A DNA stretch of 64,000 bases from Bacteroidales bacterium (GTDB lineage: Bacteria > Bacteroidota > Bacteroidia > Bacteroidales > ML635J-15): NCBI GenBank assembly GCA_003249955.1, contig QKHS01000055.1:1-64000 (forward strand), read 5' to 3'. Shown piece by piece: positions 50,623 through 59,714 of the stretch; position 1 is the stretch's first letter, and each line of letters starts with the position of its first letter. The translations under genes were made by a program, and so were the position numbers. The notes under the pieces were generated by a model. It saw nothing but the letters and a program-made list of their open reading frames with translations. It was not told the origin of the DNA and did not search any database.

Positions 50623-51912
50623 ATGAAATATTCATTCTTGTTATTTTTGATTATTGTGTTTCTCTCAACAACGGTTTTTGCTCAGGAGAAGAATTATAAA
50701 GAGATGGCTTTAGAAGAATTTAAGCTTGAACATTATGATGCTGCGATTCAGCTTCTCGACACAGCTTTAACAAAATCTCCTGATGATGCGGAAATATATT
50801 ACTACCTTGGTTTTTTTAACCACTACAGAGCTTATGACAGCAGGCCGCTAAACGGATACGATTATAATTATTCAAAAAATATTTTCGGGTATCTGGAAAA
50901 AGCTATTGAACTTAATCCTGATTACGGTGATGCAAAATACTTTTACGGAGCAGAATGCAGTGCCAATGCTTTTATTTCGATGCAAAACAAAGATCTTAAC
51001 AGTCTCAAACACTTCTATAAACTTGCATTCGACAAAGGAGCTTATCCTGACTGGCTAATAGAATTCGGCAAAAACATGCTGAATTCATGTGATGAGAATG
51101 CAATACTTTTTACAGGAGGAAATGCAGATTTTGACATTTGTTCATATCTGCAGCTTCACCAAAATTTCCGCACAGATATAAGCGTAATTCCTATAGGCAA
51201 TATAGACAGGCCATGGTATGTAAAATATATGAGAGACGGACTGGAAGGAGGTTTTGTTAAAGTAAACATCGGCCTTACCGATTATCAGATTATGGACATT
51301 CATCCTTTTAAATGGGATACGACAACAGTTGAGATAAACATTCCTGAACACCTGAAATCTGAGTTTAAAACAGGCAAAGACTACCGGTTGAAATGGGAAA
51401 TCGTACCCGATCTTTCTTCAGACCGGATGCACTCAAAAATAGAAGGAGAAAAAGCCAAGATGAGAACATACTTAAGTCCGCAAAGAGCAATTTTGTTGCA
51501 TATAATAGAAAATAACTATAGTGAGCGTCCTGTTTTTTTCTCGGTATTGGCCAACAATTTTTTTTACGGAGGGTTAGATGAATATTTCCAGAACTGCGGA
51601 CTGGTTTACAGGCTTGTGCCCGTAAAGACAACCGAAACAGATTACGGGATAAATGCAGAGAAATTACAGAAGCTGCTCCAGTCAAATAATTTCAAATATT
51701 TCAATACCATAAATTCAGATTTAATTCCCCGTATATCGGGCTGTGTATATTCTTATTATGCTGCTGTTATGAATCTTATGGCATATTATAAAAGCACCGG
51801 AAACGAAAAAGAGAAAACAAAACTTATAGAATTTTATAAAAATAATATTAGTATCGGCTTTGACCCTGAATATGAAATACAGGTTCTGAATGCTTTGCAG
51901 AATGATGATTAA
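50623..51912 (+). CDS. Exported TPR-containing protein
   Basis: 429 residues. Signal peptide about 1-20. A TPR region (about 20-145) begins EKNYKEMALEEFKLEHYDAA. The remainder (about 160-400) has the feel of the C-terminal domain seen in exported Bacteroidota membrane-glycoprotein-like TPR proteins: NAILFTGGNADFDICSYLQ, DISVIPIGNIDRPWYVKYM and RPVFFSVLANNFFYGG. Function unknown. Likely read with the DUF4919 gene. Confidence 0.75.
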   Translation: MKYSFLLFLIIVFLSTTVFAQEKNYKEMALEEFKLEHYDAAIQLLDTALTKSPDDAEIYYYLGFFNHYRAYDSRPLNGYDYNYSKNIFGYLEKAIELNPDYGDAKYFYGAECSANAFISMQNKDLNSLKHFYKLAFDKGAYPDWLIEFGKNMLNSCDENAILFTGGNADFDICSYLQLHQNFRTDISVIPIGNIDRPWYVKYMRDGLEGGFVKVNIGLTDYQIMDIHPFKWDTTTVEINIPEHLKSEFKTGKDYRLKWEIVPDLSSDRMHSKIEGEKAKMRTYLSPQRAILLHIIENNYSERPVFFSVLANNFFYGGLDEYFQNCGLVYRLVPVKTTETDYGINAEKLQKLLQSNNFKYFNTINSDLIPRISGCVYSYYAAVMNLMAYYKSTGNEKEKTKLIEFYKNNISIGFDPEYEIQVLNALQNDD

Positions 51913-51978
51913 AGATGCTTTGGGCGGAATTTTAACAATTCTCAAATACAATATTAAACCATGCCTGAAATTTTTAAA

Positions 51979-51986
51979 TATCTTTG
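51979..51986 (+). promoter_or_regulatory. TATCTTTG -7 element of ECF sigma operon
   Basis: Perfect TAnnTTTG match 20 nt before the TTG start at 52006. The short leader supports that unusual start codon. Confidence 0.6.
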
Positions 51987-52005
51987 CAAAAAATAAAATC
52001 TGCCA

Positions 52006-52626
52006 TTGATTCAAAACGATAAATATTTGTTTGAAGAAATAAAAGCCGGAAACAAAAGGGCTTTTGAGCAGATTTTCCGTATCTATTACCAGGATTTGTG
52101 CAGGTTTGCAATGTTTTTGTCCTGTAGTCCCGAAGATGCCGAAGAAATTGTTCAGGAAATGTTCTTCAGGCTATGGCAGAATCATAAAAACATTACTGTT
52201 CCTGTTGCTGTAAAATCATATTTTTATGCTTCGGTAAAAAATGCCGTACTTAACGGCATAAAACACGAAAAGGTAAAAGTTGCCTTCGCTCAGACAAAGC
52301 TAAACCCGGAATTCGACATGGACTCCTCCGAAATAATGGAAAATGCCGAATCTCTTAAAAACATTGAATACGCAATAAATCAGTTACCTGAAAAGAGACG
52401 GGAGATTTTTATCAAATGTAAAATAGATGGTTTAAAATACAAAGAAATTGCCGAAGAGTTAAAAATTTCGGTTAAAACTGTTGAAAACCAGATGGGAGAA
52501 GCACTTAAATTTCTCAGGGAGAAACTTTCCGGGAAAGAATTTATTTTTATTCTTTTAATTTCAGACTTTTTAATTAATAGTGAATTTATAATAGGGGTTT
52601 TTAATAACTTGGTTGTCTTTATTTAG
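52006..52626 (+). CDS. ECF RNA polymerase sigma factor (FecI-like)
   Basis: 206 residues. TTG start at 52006; no ATG would keep region 2 intact. Region 2: KRAFEQIFRIYYQDLCRFAMF and EDAEEIVQEMFFRLW. Region 4 with helix-turn-helix: LPEKRREIFIKCKIDGLKYK and VKTVENQMGEALKFL. The hydrophobic C-terminal tail (ILLISDFLINSEF) is usual in Bacteroidota members. Two bases before the FecR-like anti-sigma gene. It is released when the anti-sigma factor senses an outer-membrane signal. Confidence 0.94.
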   Translation: MIQNDKYLFEEIKAGNKRAFEQIFRIYYQDLCRFAMFLSCSPEDAEEIVQEMFFRLWQNHKNITVPVAVKSYFYASVKNAVLNGIKHEKVKVAFAQTKLNPEFDMDSSEIMENAESLKNIEYAINQLPEKRREIFIKCKIDGLKYKEIAEELKISVKTVENQMGEALKFLREKLSGKEFIFILLISDFLINSEFIIGVFNNLVVFI

Positions 52627-52628
52627 AA

Positions 52629-53603
52629 ATGCATTTCGAGAATAACATACCGGATTACGAATTACTGGCGAAATATCTTGCCGGAGAAGCATCTGCAGAA
52701 GAAACAGGGCTTGTAGAGGCATGGATAAATGATGGTAATCAGGAGGAATTCATTAACATTCGTGCAGTATGGATTGCGTCTGATTCATCTTCAAGAGAAT
52801 TTGATGTTGACAAAGCTTTTAATTCGGTAAATACCAGAATTGCAAAAACCGGATCGCGCCGCAGATTAAATTTTCTGAGCATTGCTGCTGCCGCAATAGT
52901 GCTTATTATTACCATCCCGCTACTGATATTAAGATTTGGCGGAAAAACAACGGAATCTCAAATGCTCAGCTTTATATCTCAGGATTCTGTTGCAAAAATA
53001 TCCATGGGTGACGGTTCTTTACTAACTCTTAATTCCGGCTCAAAAATAGAATATTCAGAAGATTTTGTCAATAACAGAAAAGTCACACTAAGCGGTGAAG
53101 CTTATTTTGAAGTTGCTCATATTGATAACAGTCATAAATTTACAGTTGAAGCCAAAGAACTCGAAATTACCGTTGTGGGAACAAAATTTAATGTAAAAGC
53201 AATAGAAAGTTCCGACATAGTTGAAGTAAGCGTTACCGAAGGTATTGTTAAAGTAAGACAAAAAGACAGCGGGGACTATATTGAATTACGGATTGGGGAA
53301 AAAGTAAGTTTTAATACCAATACCGGGGAATTTATAAAAGATTCTGCATCCACTGTTAATGATATTTACTGGATTACAAAAAAAATAGTTTTCGATAATG
53401 CAGGATTAAGTGAAGTTGCCTCTACCCTTTCGTCTGTCTATGGAGTTGACGTAAATATTGATATGGAAAATTCAGACAGCCTCAGGCTTAACACTTCATT
53501 TGAAAACAACAGTCTTGACGAAGTAATAAAAATTCTTGAGCTGACACTTGATATAAAAATAGTAAAATCCGGTAATTCAATAAGTTTCAGGAATGTTGAA
53601 TAA
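52629..53603 (+). CDS. FecR-like anti-sigma factor (FecR + DUF4974)
   Basis: 324 residues. Cytoplasmic N-terminus (about 1-78) binds the sigma factor; one membrane helix about 82-101. Periplasmic FecR domain (about 115-210): ISMGDGSLLTLNSGSKIEY then VTLSGEAYFEVAH. The C-terminal DUF4974/STN-like domain (about 255-324): KIVFDNAGLSEVASTLSSVY and SLDEVIKILELTLDI. Its 3' end overlaps the next gene by 11 nt. Confidence 0.94.
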   Translation: MHFENNIPDYELLAKYLAGEASAEETGLVEAWINDGNQEEFINIRAVWIASDSSSREFDVDKAFNSVNTRIAKTGSRRRLNFLSIAAAAIVLIITIPLLILRFGGKTTESQMLSFISQDSVAKISMGDGSLLTLNSGSKIEYSEDFVNNRKVTLSGEAYFEVAHIDNSHKFTVEAKELEITVVGTKFNVKAIESSDIVEVSVTEGIVKVRQKDSGDYIELRIGEKVSFNTNTGEFIKDSASTVNDIYWITKKIVFDNAGLSEVASTLSSVYGVDVNIDMENSDSLRLNTSFENNSLDEVIKILELTLDIKIVKSGNSISFRNVE

Positions 53604-55413
53604 AAAGATATTTTTGCACATAATCCTGGTATTACTTCCGGTTATATCGTTTGCACAAAATATCAGTGCAGATAAAAAAATCAGCATTTGTGAAGGTTAT
53701 ATAAGCCCTCAGAAAGCACTTGAAATAATTGAGGAACGGGAAAATGTAACATTCTCATACAATCCTCAGAATTTTAATCTCCCGGGAGAAATATACTTAT
53801 GTAAAAAAAATGTTTCCATGCACGAAATGCTAAATACAATAATGTGCAAAAATGTTACCCTGATTATTGAAAACCGTCATATAATTATAAAGCCGGGAAA
53901 AGAAGTTGAAACAATAATAAAAAAGAGTAAAACTGTAAAAATAACCGGTACTATTGAAAATTCAATTAACGGAATTCCTGTCGATTCGGCAAGAATACAA
54001 ATTTACGACGAATACTTTTACTCAAATTCAGCAGGGTATTTTTCTGTTAAAACATCTGCCGTATCAGACAGTATGATTTTGTTTATTGAAAAACCCGATT
54101 ATACCGGATTTATGTCTGTTATTTCGTGTAATGACCAGTCTGTTCGCGTTTTTCTTCAGCCTGAAACCGGCTATGATTACACTTACATGCCTTCCGGCAT
54201 GAAAGAGAAAAATCCTGAAATAGAAAATCACTGGCTAACAAATATAGTAGTAAGCGAAGAGCAGTCCAATCTGAGTAAAAACAGCCGCAACCTGATCGAG
54301 AAAGATTACCAGTTATCGGTACTACCGAATTTAGGAACTTATTTTGATGAAAGCGGGCTGTGTCGTTTTAAACAATCATACAATATTCTGGCCGGTTATG
54401 TGGGCGAAGTTAACGGATTGGAAGTAGGATTGGGAGTAAATGTTATCCGTTACGATTTAACAGGATTTCAGTTTGCCGGAATCGCCAATATTGTAGGCGG
54501 AGAAGTTTCGGGATGGCAAATCAGTACCGGAGCTAATGTTGTGGCAGGCAATTTTAAAGGAGCCCAAACTTCTTATCTCGTGAATTCAACATGGGGTAAT
54601 TTCATTGGCATTCAGGCTTCTACAGGTGTGAATATTGTTAAATCCAAATTCCGGGGTTTTCAGCTTGCTCCGGTAAATATTATTGCAGACACATTATTAG
54701 GCTGCCAGATCGGGGCAATAAATATCACATCAAAACCGGCTATGGGAACACAGTTTTCCGCTGTAATGAACTATTCCCCTGAGGTTAACAGGTTGCAATA
54801 TTCAACATTCCTTAACATTTCCGGGGAAAACTTTGCCCCTCAGATAGGATTGGTAAACGTTACAAAAACACAGAATAACCTGCAGCTTGGCTTATTTAAT
54901 TTTGCGGACACTGTCCCCGGAATTTCAATCGGTTTTCTCAGTTTTGTAAAAAACGGGTTTACACATCTTGATTATTCTCTTAACGGAAATGCTTTTAGTT
55001 CTGTAAAATTTATAACCGGAACATGGAAGTTTTACAATGTAATAAGTGCATCATTCAGACCGGATAAAGAACCTGACTTTACAGCAGGATACGGATTTGG
55101 CTCTTATTTTAAATTATGGAAGGTTTTCGGATTGAATTATGATCTCACTGCTTCTCAGGTATTCGAGAACAATACATTCAGTTTCAGCAATAATCTTCTG
55201 GCTCAGCTTAATCTGAATCTGAATTTCAGCGTTGCCAAACATTTCACGTTTTACGGAGGAGCTCAACTTAACACTATGTTCACAAGCAACCTTGCAAATG
55301 ATGCCGTAACTTTCGAGAGTTCAATACCTGCCGGCAATATTTTTTTTGATAAACAATACTCAAATATGCGCTGCTATATGTGGCCGGGATTTTCAATAGG
55401 AGTAAGAATTTAA
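53593..55413 (+). CDS. Exported STN-domain protein with surface beta repeats
   Basis: 606 residues. Signal peptide about 1-21. STN-like domain (about 28-105): PQKALEIIEERENVTFSYNP then MHEMLNTIMCKNVTLI. A carboxypeptidase-regulatory-like beta sandwich (about 115-195) follows, then a helix and about ten degenerate repeats (about 270-430) of the LA_2272 surface type, each about 20 residues with GxQxxxGVNxxxxxxxG (for example GAQTSYLVNSTWGNFIG and GIQASTGVNIVKSKFRG). C-terminal beta strands end in GVRI. Likely in the outer membrane. It takes the place where a SusC/TonB receptor usually stands after FecR, and has no TonB plug or barrel. Confidence 0.82.
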   Translation: MLNKKIFLHIILVLLPVISFAQNISADKKISICEGYISPQKALEIIEERENVTFSYNPQNFNLPGEIYLCKKNVSMHEMLNTIMCKNVTLIIENRHIIIKPGKEVETIIKKSKTVKITGTIENSINGIPVDSARIQIYDEYFYSNSAGYFSVKTSAVSDSMILFIEKPDYTGFMSVISCNDQSVRVFLQPETGYDYTYMPSGMKEKNPEIENHWLTNIVVSEEQSNLSKNSRNLIEKDYQLSVLPNLGTYFDESGLCRFKQSYNILAGYVGEVNGLEVGLGVNVIRYDLTGFQFAGIANIVGGEVSGWQISTGANVVAGNFKGAQTSYLVNSTWGNFIGIQASTGVNIVKSKFRGFQLAPVNIIADTLLGCQIGAINITSKPAMGTQFSAVMNYSPEVNRLQYSTFLNISGENFAPQIGLVNVTKTQNNLQLGLFNFADTVPGISIGFLSFVKNGFTHLDYSLNGNAFSSVKFITGTWKFYNVISASFRPDKEPDFTAGYGFGSYFKLWKVFGLNYDLTASQVFENNTFSFSNNLLAQLNLNLNFSVAKHFTFYGGAQLNTMFTSNLANDAVTFESSIPAGNIFFDKQYSNMRCYMWPGFSIGVRI

Positions 55414-55480
55414 ATAAGTATTTCTATTTTGCTACAATGGCACTAAGAAACTAAGACACAAAGTGTTATTTATTTTTTAT

Positions 55481-55560
55481 CGACACTAAGACACTAAAAC
55501 ACTAAAGGTAAGATTCCTTTTTTTGTGATTTTATGCTTTCGCGGCCAATTAATTTTACTT
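55481..55560. repeat. Palindromic repeat, unit a
   Basis: CGACACTAAGACACTAAAACACTAAA pairs imperfectly with the later TTTTGTGATTTTATGC then TTTCGCGGC arm. First of a run of related units to 55971. Confidence 0.5.
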
Positions 55561-55582
55561 CTGTTATTACTAATTTCTTTAT

Positions 55583-55650
55583 TGCCACTAAGACACTAAA
55601 ACACTAAATAGTTTTCTTTTTTGTGCTTTCGTGCTTTCGTGGCTAATTAA
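55583..55650. repeat. Palindromic repeat, unit b
   Basis: GCCACTAAGACACTAAAAC plus ACTAAA as the left arm; TTTTGTGC, TTTCGTGC, TTTCGTGGC as the right arm. Best preserved unit together with e. Confidence 0.65.
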
Positions 55651-55682
55651 TTTTACTTCTTCTGTTACTACTATCTCTTTAT

Positions 55683-55742
55683 TGCCACTAAAACACTAAA
55701 GGAGTTTTCTTTTTTTTGTGTGCTTTCGTGCTTTTGTGGCTA
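55683..55742. repeat. Palindromic repeat, unit c
   Basis: GCCACTAAAACACTAAA left arm (one CACTAAGA step lost); TTTTTGTGTGCTTTCGTGC then TTTTGTGGC right arm. Confidence 0.6.
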
Positions 55743-55759
55743 TAAATTTACTTTTAATG

Positions 55760-55822
55760 TTGCCTTCGACTACGCTCAGTCAACGGATCGATCGTCAGGT
55801 GACTGAGCGTAGCCGAAGGCAC
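55760..55822. repeat. Hairpin repeat replacing left arm of unit d
   Basis: TGCCTTCGACTACGCTCAGT and its near-perfect complement ACTGAGCGTAGCCGAAGGCA, with a loop of about 20 nt. A different palindrome family from the surrounding units; only the right arm of unit d (CTTCGTGGCTTCATGC then TTTCGTGGC, 55850-55876) remains behind it. Confidence 0.65.
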
Positions 55823-55911
55823 TGTAATTTATTATTTGTTTTTACTTTTCTTCGTGGCTTCATGCTTTCGTGGCTATTCAATTTTACTTCTGTTACTACG
55901 AATATCTTTGT

Positions 55912-55971
55912 TGCCACTAAGACACTAAAACACTAAAGTTGTTTTTTTGTGCCTTCATGCTTTTGTGGCTA
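55912..55971. repeat. Palindromic repeat, unit e
   Basis: GCCACTAAGACACTAAAAC plus ACTAAA as left arm; TTTTGTGCCTTCATGC then TTTTGTGGC as right arm. The last unit before the beta-barrel gene at 56056. Confidence 0.65.
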
Positions 55972-56055
55972 ATTAATTTTATTTTTTTCTTCTACCCGAT
56001 AGGGGTATTTTTTTATATGGTTGTCTTAGAATTGAAAACATAAAATTTAATAACA

Positions 56056-56727
56056 ATGAAAAGAACAATTATTACAATCTTAACATTATCATTAGCTGTT
56101 TCATTAATAAGCATAAAGTCTAATGCTCAGGATGCAGGGCGCTATGGCAATGACAATTACCAGACATTACTGAGCAGAGACAGGTGTTTATCTCACGGCT
56201 TTTACGGAGGTTTTGAATTCGGTTATACAGAAGTAGCCAAGCGCAGTTCATTGCTTACAGGCTTTACATTAGCCTGGGTTGTAGATCACACCATTGAATT
56301 GGGGATAACAGGAAAAGGTTTTGCAACAAATCCTCTGCCCGATATCCTTTTACAAAATCAGAATTATCTCTATACAGGTGGTTACGGAGGTTTACACGTT
56401 GCTGCCAATATTTTCGGATACAAGCCGATTAACATTTCATTCCCGGTAACAATTGGTGCCGGAGGAATTTCTTATATCCGTTCACAATACAGCAACTTTT
56501 ATGACGACTTTTACCCTGAAAGTTACTATGCATTCTTTGTAGTTGAACCGGGTATTGAACTACAGTTTAACATGACACGATTCTTCAGGCTAAGTGCAGG
56601 AGTAAGCTACCGATACACATCAGACATATATCTGATATATTCAAACACTTCGGCACAACCTGTCGCAAGCCCGTCAATTTTGCGTGGTATTAACATGGGA
56701 ATTAAATTAAAATTCGGAAGATTCTAG
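56056..56727 (+). CDS. Outer-membrane beta-barrel-like protein
   Basis: 223 residues. Signal peptide about 1-24 (SLISIKSNAQ). Alternating hydrophobic/aromatic strands typical of a small barrel: HGFYGGFEFGYTEV, LTGFTLAWVVDHTIELGIT, YTGGYGGLHVAANIF, FFRLSAGVSYRYTS, ending GINMGIKLKFGRF with a C-terminal Phe as in outer-membrane proteins. Function unknown. Followed 57 nt later by the DUF2807 gene. Confidence 0.75.
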   Translation: MKRTIITILTLSLAVSLISIKSNAQDAGRYGNDNYQTLLSRDRCLSHGFYGGFEFGYTEVAKRSSLLTGFTLAWVVDHTIELGITGKGFATNPLPDILLQNQNYLYTGGYGGLHVAANIFGYKPINISFPVTIGAGGISYIRSQYSNFYDDFYPESYYAFFVVEPGIELQFNMTRFFRLSAGVSYRYTSDIYLIYSNTSAQPVASPSILRGINMGIKLKFGRF

Positions 56728-56784
56728 ACAGGCAAAAAGACAGAGACTAAAAAATCAAAAGATTAACTATTAAAATTAAATAAT

Positions 56785-57573
56785 ATGAAAAAAGCAGTTT
56801 TAACAAGCGTGATATTTGCAGGACTAATGATATTTTTAAACTCCTGCTATTTTGAAAACGGGACTATCAGAGGATATGGTCCTTCAATAGACACTGTAGT
56901 TGATGTGGAGTATGTTACCGGTATAGAAATTGACGGATCTATAGATGTTGAAGTCATTCCTTCAGAGACATTTAAAGTTGTTATTGTTGCTCAGGAAAAC
57001 ATTGCAAAAATGGTTCTTATTGAAGAATTCGGCAGTGTTGCAAAGATAAGCTACAGACCGCATACTAATGTTATTCCTACTGATGTTGCTAAAGTAGTGT
57101 TTTACATGCCTGAGCTCTATTCCGTTAATATTGACGGGTCCGGCGATATATATGTGTATGACAGCTATGAGTCTGAAGAAAAATTCGAAGCAAAAATAAA
57201 CGGTTCCGGCGACATTGTGATAGAAGAACTGGTATGTGACAAATTTGAAGCAACAATTAACGGATCAGGAAACATTGAAGCTTCTGTAGTTGCCAATAAT
57301 ATTGAAACCATTGTCAGAGGCTCGGGTGATTTAAGTTATAACGGAAGCACTGCAAATCATACAATAAAGGTATCAGGCTCCGGTGACGTTGATGCATTTG
57401 ATTTGTTTACGGAAACAACATTTATTGACATTTCAGGTAGCGGCGATGCCTTTGTATGGGCCGAAACTTTGCTCGACATTTATATCTCAGGCAGCGGCGA
57501 TGTAACTTATAAAGGAAACCCGCAACTTAATATTGACATTCCAGGATCAGGAAATGTTATTTCATGGAAATAA
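56785..57573 (+). CDS. GIN (DUF2807) adhesin-like lipoprotein
   Basis: 262 residues. Lipobox LNSC near residue 21. The rest is a right-handed beta helix of the DUF2807/head-GIN type with repeating GSGD(I/V/L) turns: INGSGDIVIEEL, INGSGNIEASVV, RGSGDLSYNG, VSGSGDVDAFD, ISGSGDAFVWAE and ISGSGDVTYKGN, about one turn per 20-25 residues. Expected at the cell surface or in the periplasm; ligand unknown. Confidence 0.9.
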   Translation: MKKAVLTSVIFAGLMIFLNSCYFENGTIRGYGPSIDTVVDVEYVTGIEIDGSIDVEVIPSETFKVVIVAQENIAKMVLIEEFGSVAKISYRPHTNVIPTDVAKVVFYMPELYSVNIDGSGDIYVYDSYESEEKFEAKINGSGDIVIEELVCDKFEATINGSGNIEASVVANNIETIVRGSGDLSYNGSTANHTIKVSGSGDVDAFDLFTETTFIDISGSGDAFVWAETLLDIYISGSGDVTYKGNPQLNIDIPGSGNVISWK

Positions 57574-57683
57574 CATAAACAATTTTGCATGGAGCACACT
57601 CAGAATCTGTTACAGACTTTGATGTGCTGCATGCTACATTTAGTGCAATATAAATAATATTACAAAAACAAAAAAACCAGCAT

Positions 57684-58157
57684 ATGAAAAAGTCAATTTC
57701 GATATCAATAATAGCGATAACTGCAACAATAGGAATATTCCTTTCAGGTTTTGTATTGCAGGGAAAAGAGGACGACGGTAAAACTTCTGTTTCGAAAGAA
57801 GAGGCATTGTACATCATTAAAGAGGTGAAGAAAAAATCCACATGTCATATAGGGGCAATAAAACAAATAGAAAAATATGCCAGAGTTTCTTCATGTAATT
57901 TCAGGAATTTTATAGTTTACGCCATGAAAGCTAGCAACTGTGGCTGCCACACAATGCTGTACGTAAGTCTGGCTGAAGAAACGTCCAAACTCAAAACAGA
58001 AAATCCTTTATTAATAAAAGTTGCTGACATTGTCGAATTACCGGTAATCGGCATTGATATTTTCGACGAGATTTTAACCGCTGCCATTGATGCTGAAACT
58101 CCTGAAGAAATAGCTGAGGTTACAGAAAGAATTAACAATCTTACCGGACAATACTGA
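57684..58157 (+). CDS. Exported protein of unknown function
   Basis: 157 residues. Signal-like N-terminus (about 1-27). Helical mature part with cysteines at about 54, 71, 86 and 88 (STCHIG, SSCNFRNF, SNCGCHTM), which may form disulfides. C-terminal helices contain IFDEILTAAIDAETPEEIAEV. No recognised domain. Ends with a strong terminator at 58188. Confidence 0.65.
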   Translation: MKKSISISIIAITATIGIFLSGFVLQGKEDDGKTSVSKEEALYIIKEVKKKSTCHIGAIKQIEKYARVSSCNFRNFIVYAMKASNCGCHTMLYVSLAEETSKLKTENPLLIKVADIVELPVIGIDIFDEILTAAIDAETPEEIAEVTERINNLTGQY

Positions 58158-58187
58158 AAATAATATTTTAATGCTCCCTTTTTACTC

Positions 58188-58229
58188 GCGGCCGGCAATG
58201 ACACCTGTCTTTTGCCGGTCGCATTTTTT
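58188..58229 (+). terminator. Rho-independent terminator
   Basis: GCGGCCGGCAA pairs with TTGCCGGTCGC (one G:U) across a 13-nt loop and is followed by ATTTTTT, 30 nt after the stop. Confidence 0.8.
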
Positions 58230-58293
58230 GCCTTTACCATAGTGATTCCGGCAATTAAAACCGTTATTAATTCGGGATAATGCACGATTTTTG

Positions 58294-58301
58294 TAAATTT
58301 G
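58294..58301 (+). promoter_or_regulatory. TAAATTTG -7 element
   Basis: Perfect TAnnTTTG match. It overlaps the upstream TTG at 58299, so translation must start at ATG 58317. Confidence 0.6.
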
Positions 58302-58316
58302 CAAAAACTTTTATTT

Positions 58317-59576
58317 ATGAAACGGTTTTTATTCACAATATTCCTTTCGCTGATTCTTGCCGGGACTTTAAAACCGGCCTATATTCTTATTCCTATGGAT
58401 GACAGCCAGAAAGACCATTTAAAAGCTTACGGAATAACTTACTGGACTCTACAAAATGAAGTAGAAGCCTGGTGGTTATTAAATTATCGCGGGGGAAGTT
58501 TTTTACTTTTATTTAATAAAGACATTGAAAAAGAATGCATTTTAAGGGGAGTTTCGTATGAAATAATTGCCGATGCTCAAAAGAACAGCATCTTTAACGA
58601 AATTTCTGCTCCATCTGTAAATATGGATGCGGTAAAACTTGAAAAAGCCCCGAAAATTGCTGTTTACTCCCCTCCTTTCTCACAACCATGGGATGATGCG
58701 GTAACTCTTGCATTAACTTATGCTGAAATTCCTTATGATATTATTTATGACAGGGAAATTCTCAATGGAGAACTTGCAAATTATGACTGGCTTCACCTTC
58801 ACCATGAAGATTTTACAGGCCAGTACGGAAAATTCTATGGTGCTTACGGGCGTATGCAATGGTATCGTGATAATCAAAAAGCTACAGAAGAAGAAGCATT
58901 ATCAATGGGTTTCAACAAAGTCTCTCAGTTAAAACTTGCTGTTGCACAAACAATCAAAGCTTATGTAGCTGAAGGAGGCTTTCTTTTTGCCATGTGTTCC
59001 GCTACCGACTCATTTGATATTGCTCTTGCTGCCGAAGGAGTCGATATTTGCGAATCTATGTTTGACGGCGATCCTGCCGATCCTGATGCACAATCAAAAC
59101 TTGACTACTCAAAATGCCTTGCATTTACAGATTTCACCCTTGTAAGAAATCCTATGGAATATGAGTACTCTGATATAGATGTAACCAAAACAAAGAAAAC
59201 CGGAAATAATGATGACTTTTTCGTTCTTTTCGAATTTTCGGCAAAATGGGACCCTGTTCCTACTATGTTGTGTCAGAACCACACTAATATGGTTCGTGGT
59301 TTTATGGGACAAACCACTGCTTTTAAAGCCGAATTGGTGAAACCAAGTGTTCTTATAATGGGCGAAAACAAAGCAGCAGGCGAAGTAAGATATATTCATT
59401 CCGAGTTCGGCAAAGGGATGTGGACATTTTACGGTGGCCACGATCCAGAAGATTACAGACATTATGTAGGTGATGAAAAAACAGATCTCTCGCTTTATCC
59501 AAACTCTGCCGGCTACAGATTAATTCTTAACAACGTACTCTTCCCTGCTGCAAAAAAGAAAAAACTTAAAACTTAA
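58317..59576 (+). CDS. Conserved exported protein, labelled asparagine synthetase B-like in relatives
   Basis: 419 residues from ATG 58317. Signal-like N-terminus (about 1-22). First part ILIPMDDSQKDHLKAYGITYW and VEAWWLLNYRGGSFLL. From about 110, a class-I glutamine-amidotransferase-like fold: KIAVYSPPFSQPWDDAVTLAL, YDWLHLHHEDFTGQYG and GGFLFAMCSATDSFDIALA, with C-terminal GKGMWTFYGGHDPEDYRHYVG. Homologs carry the name asparagine synthetase B, but no ATP-pyrophosphatase (SGGxDS) motif or N-terminal Cys nucleophile exists, so that name is not supported. Function unknown; common in Bacteroidota. Confidence 0.75.
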   Translation: MKRFLFTIFLSLILAGTLKPAYILIPMDDSQKDHLKAYGITYWTLQNEVEAWWLLNYRGGSFLLLFNKDIEKECILRGVSYEIIADAQKNSIFNEISAPSVNMDAVKLEKAPKIAVYSPPFSQPWDDAVTLALTYAEIPYDIIYDREILNGELANYDWLHLHHEDFTGQYGKFYGAYGRMQWYRDNQKATEEEALSMGFNKVSQLKLAVAQTIKAYVAEGGFLFAMCSATDSFDIALAAEGVDICESMFDGDPADPDAQSKLDYSKCLAFTDFTLVRNPMEYEYSDIDVTKTKKTGNNDDFFVLFEFSAKWDPVPTMLCQNHTNMVRGFMGQTTAFKAELVKPSVLIMGENKAAGEVRYIHSEFGKGMWTFYGGHDPEDYRHYVGDEKTDLSLYPNSAGYRLILNNVLFPAAKKKKLKT

Positions 59577-59691
59577 TATTTACCATCCGATCTTAGGTGT
59601 ATTTTAATATAATTCTATAATCCGGGTTACAAAAAGTAACTCTGAGTCTGAATTTTTTACGGATCTTAACAATTAAAAATTTTAAAAATAT

Positions 59692-59699
59692 TAGCTTTG
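59692..59699 (+). promoter_or_regulatory. TAGCTTTG -7 element
   Basis: TAnnTTTG match 15 nt before the TetR gene start. Confidence 0.55.
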
Positions 59700-59714
59700 T
59701 AAAAAAGGATCCTG

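Noticed and set aside
55430-55980. CRISPR array
   Set aside because: Units are palindromic with irregular spacing, no unique spacers, and no cas genes.
58317-59576. Asparagine synthetase B
   Set aside because: No N-terminal Cys2 glutaminase and no SGGxDS motif; the start looks like a signal sequence.
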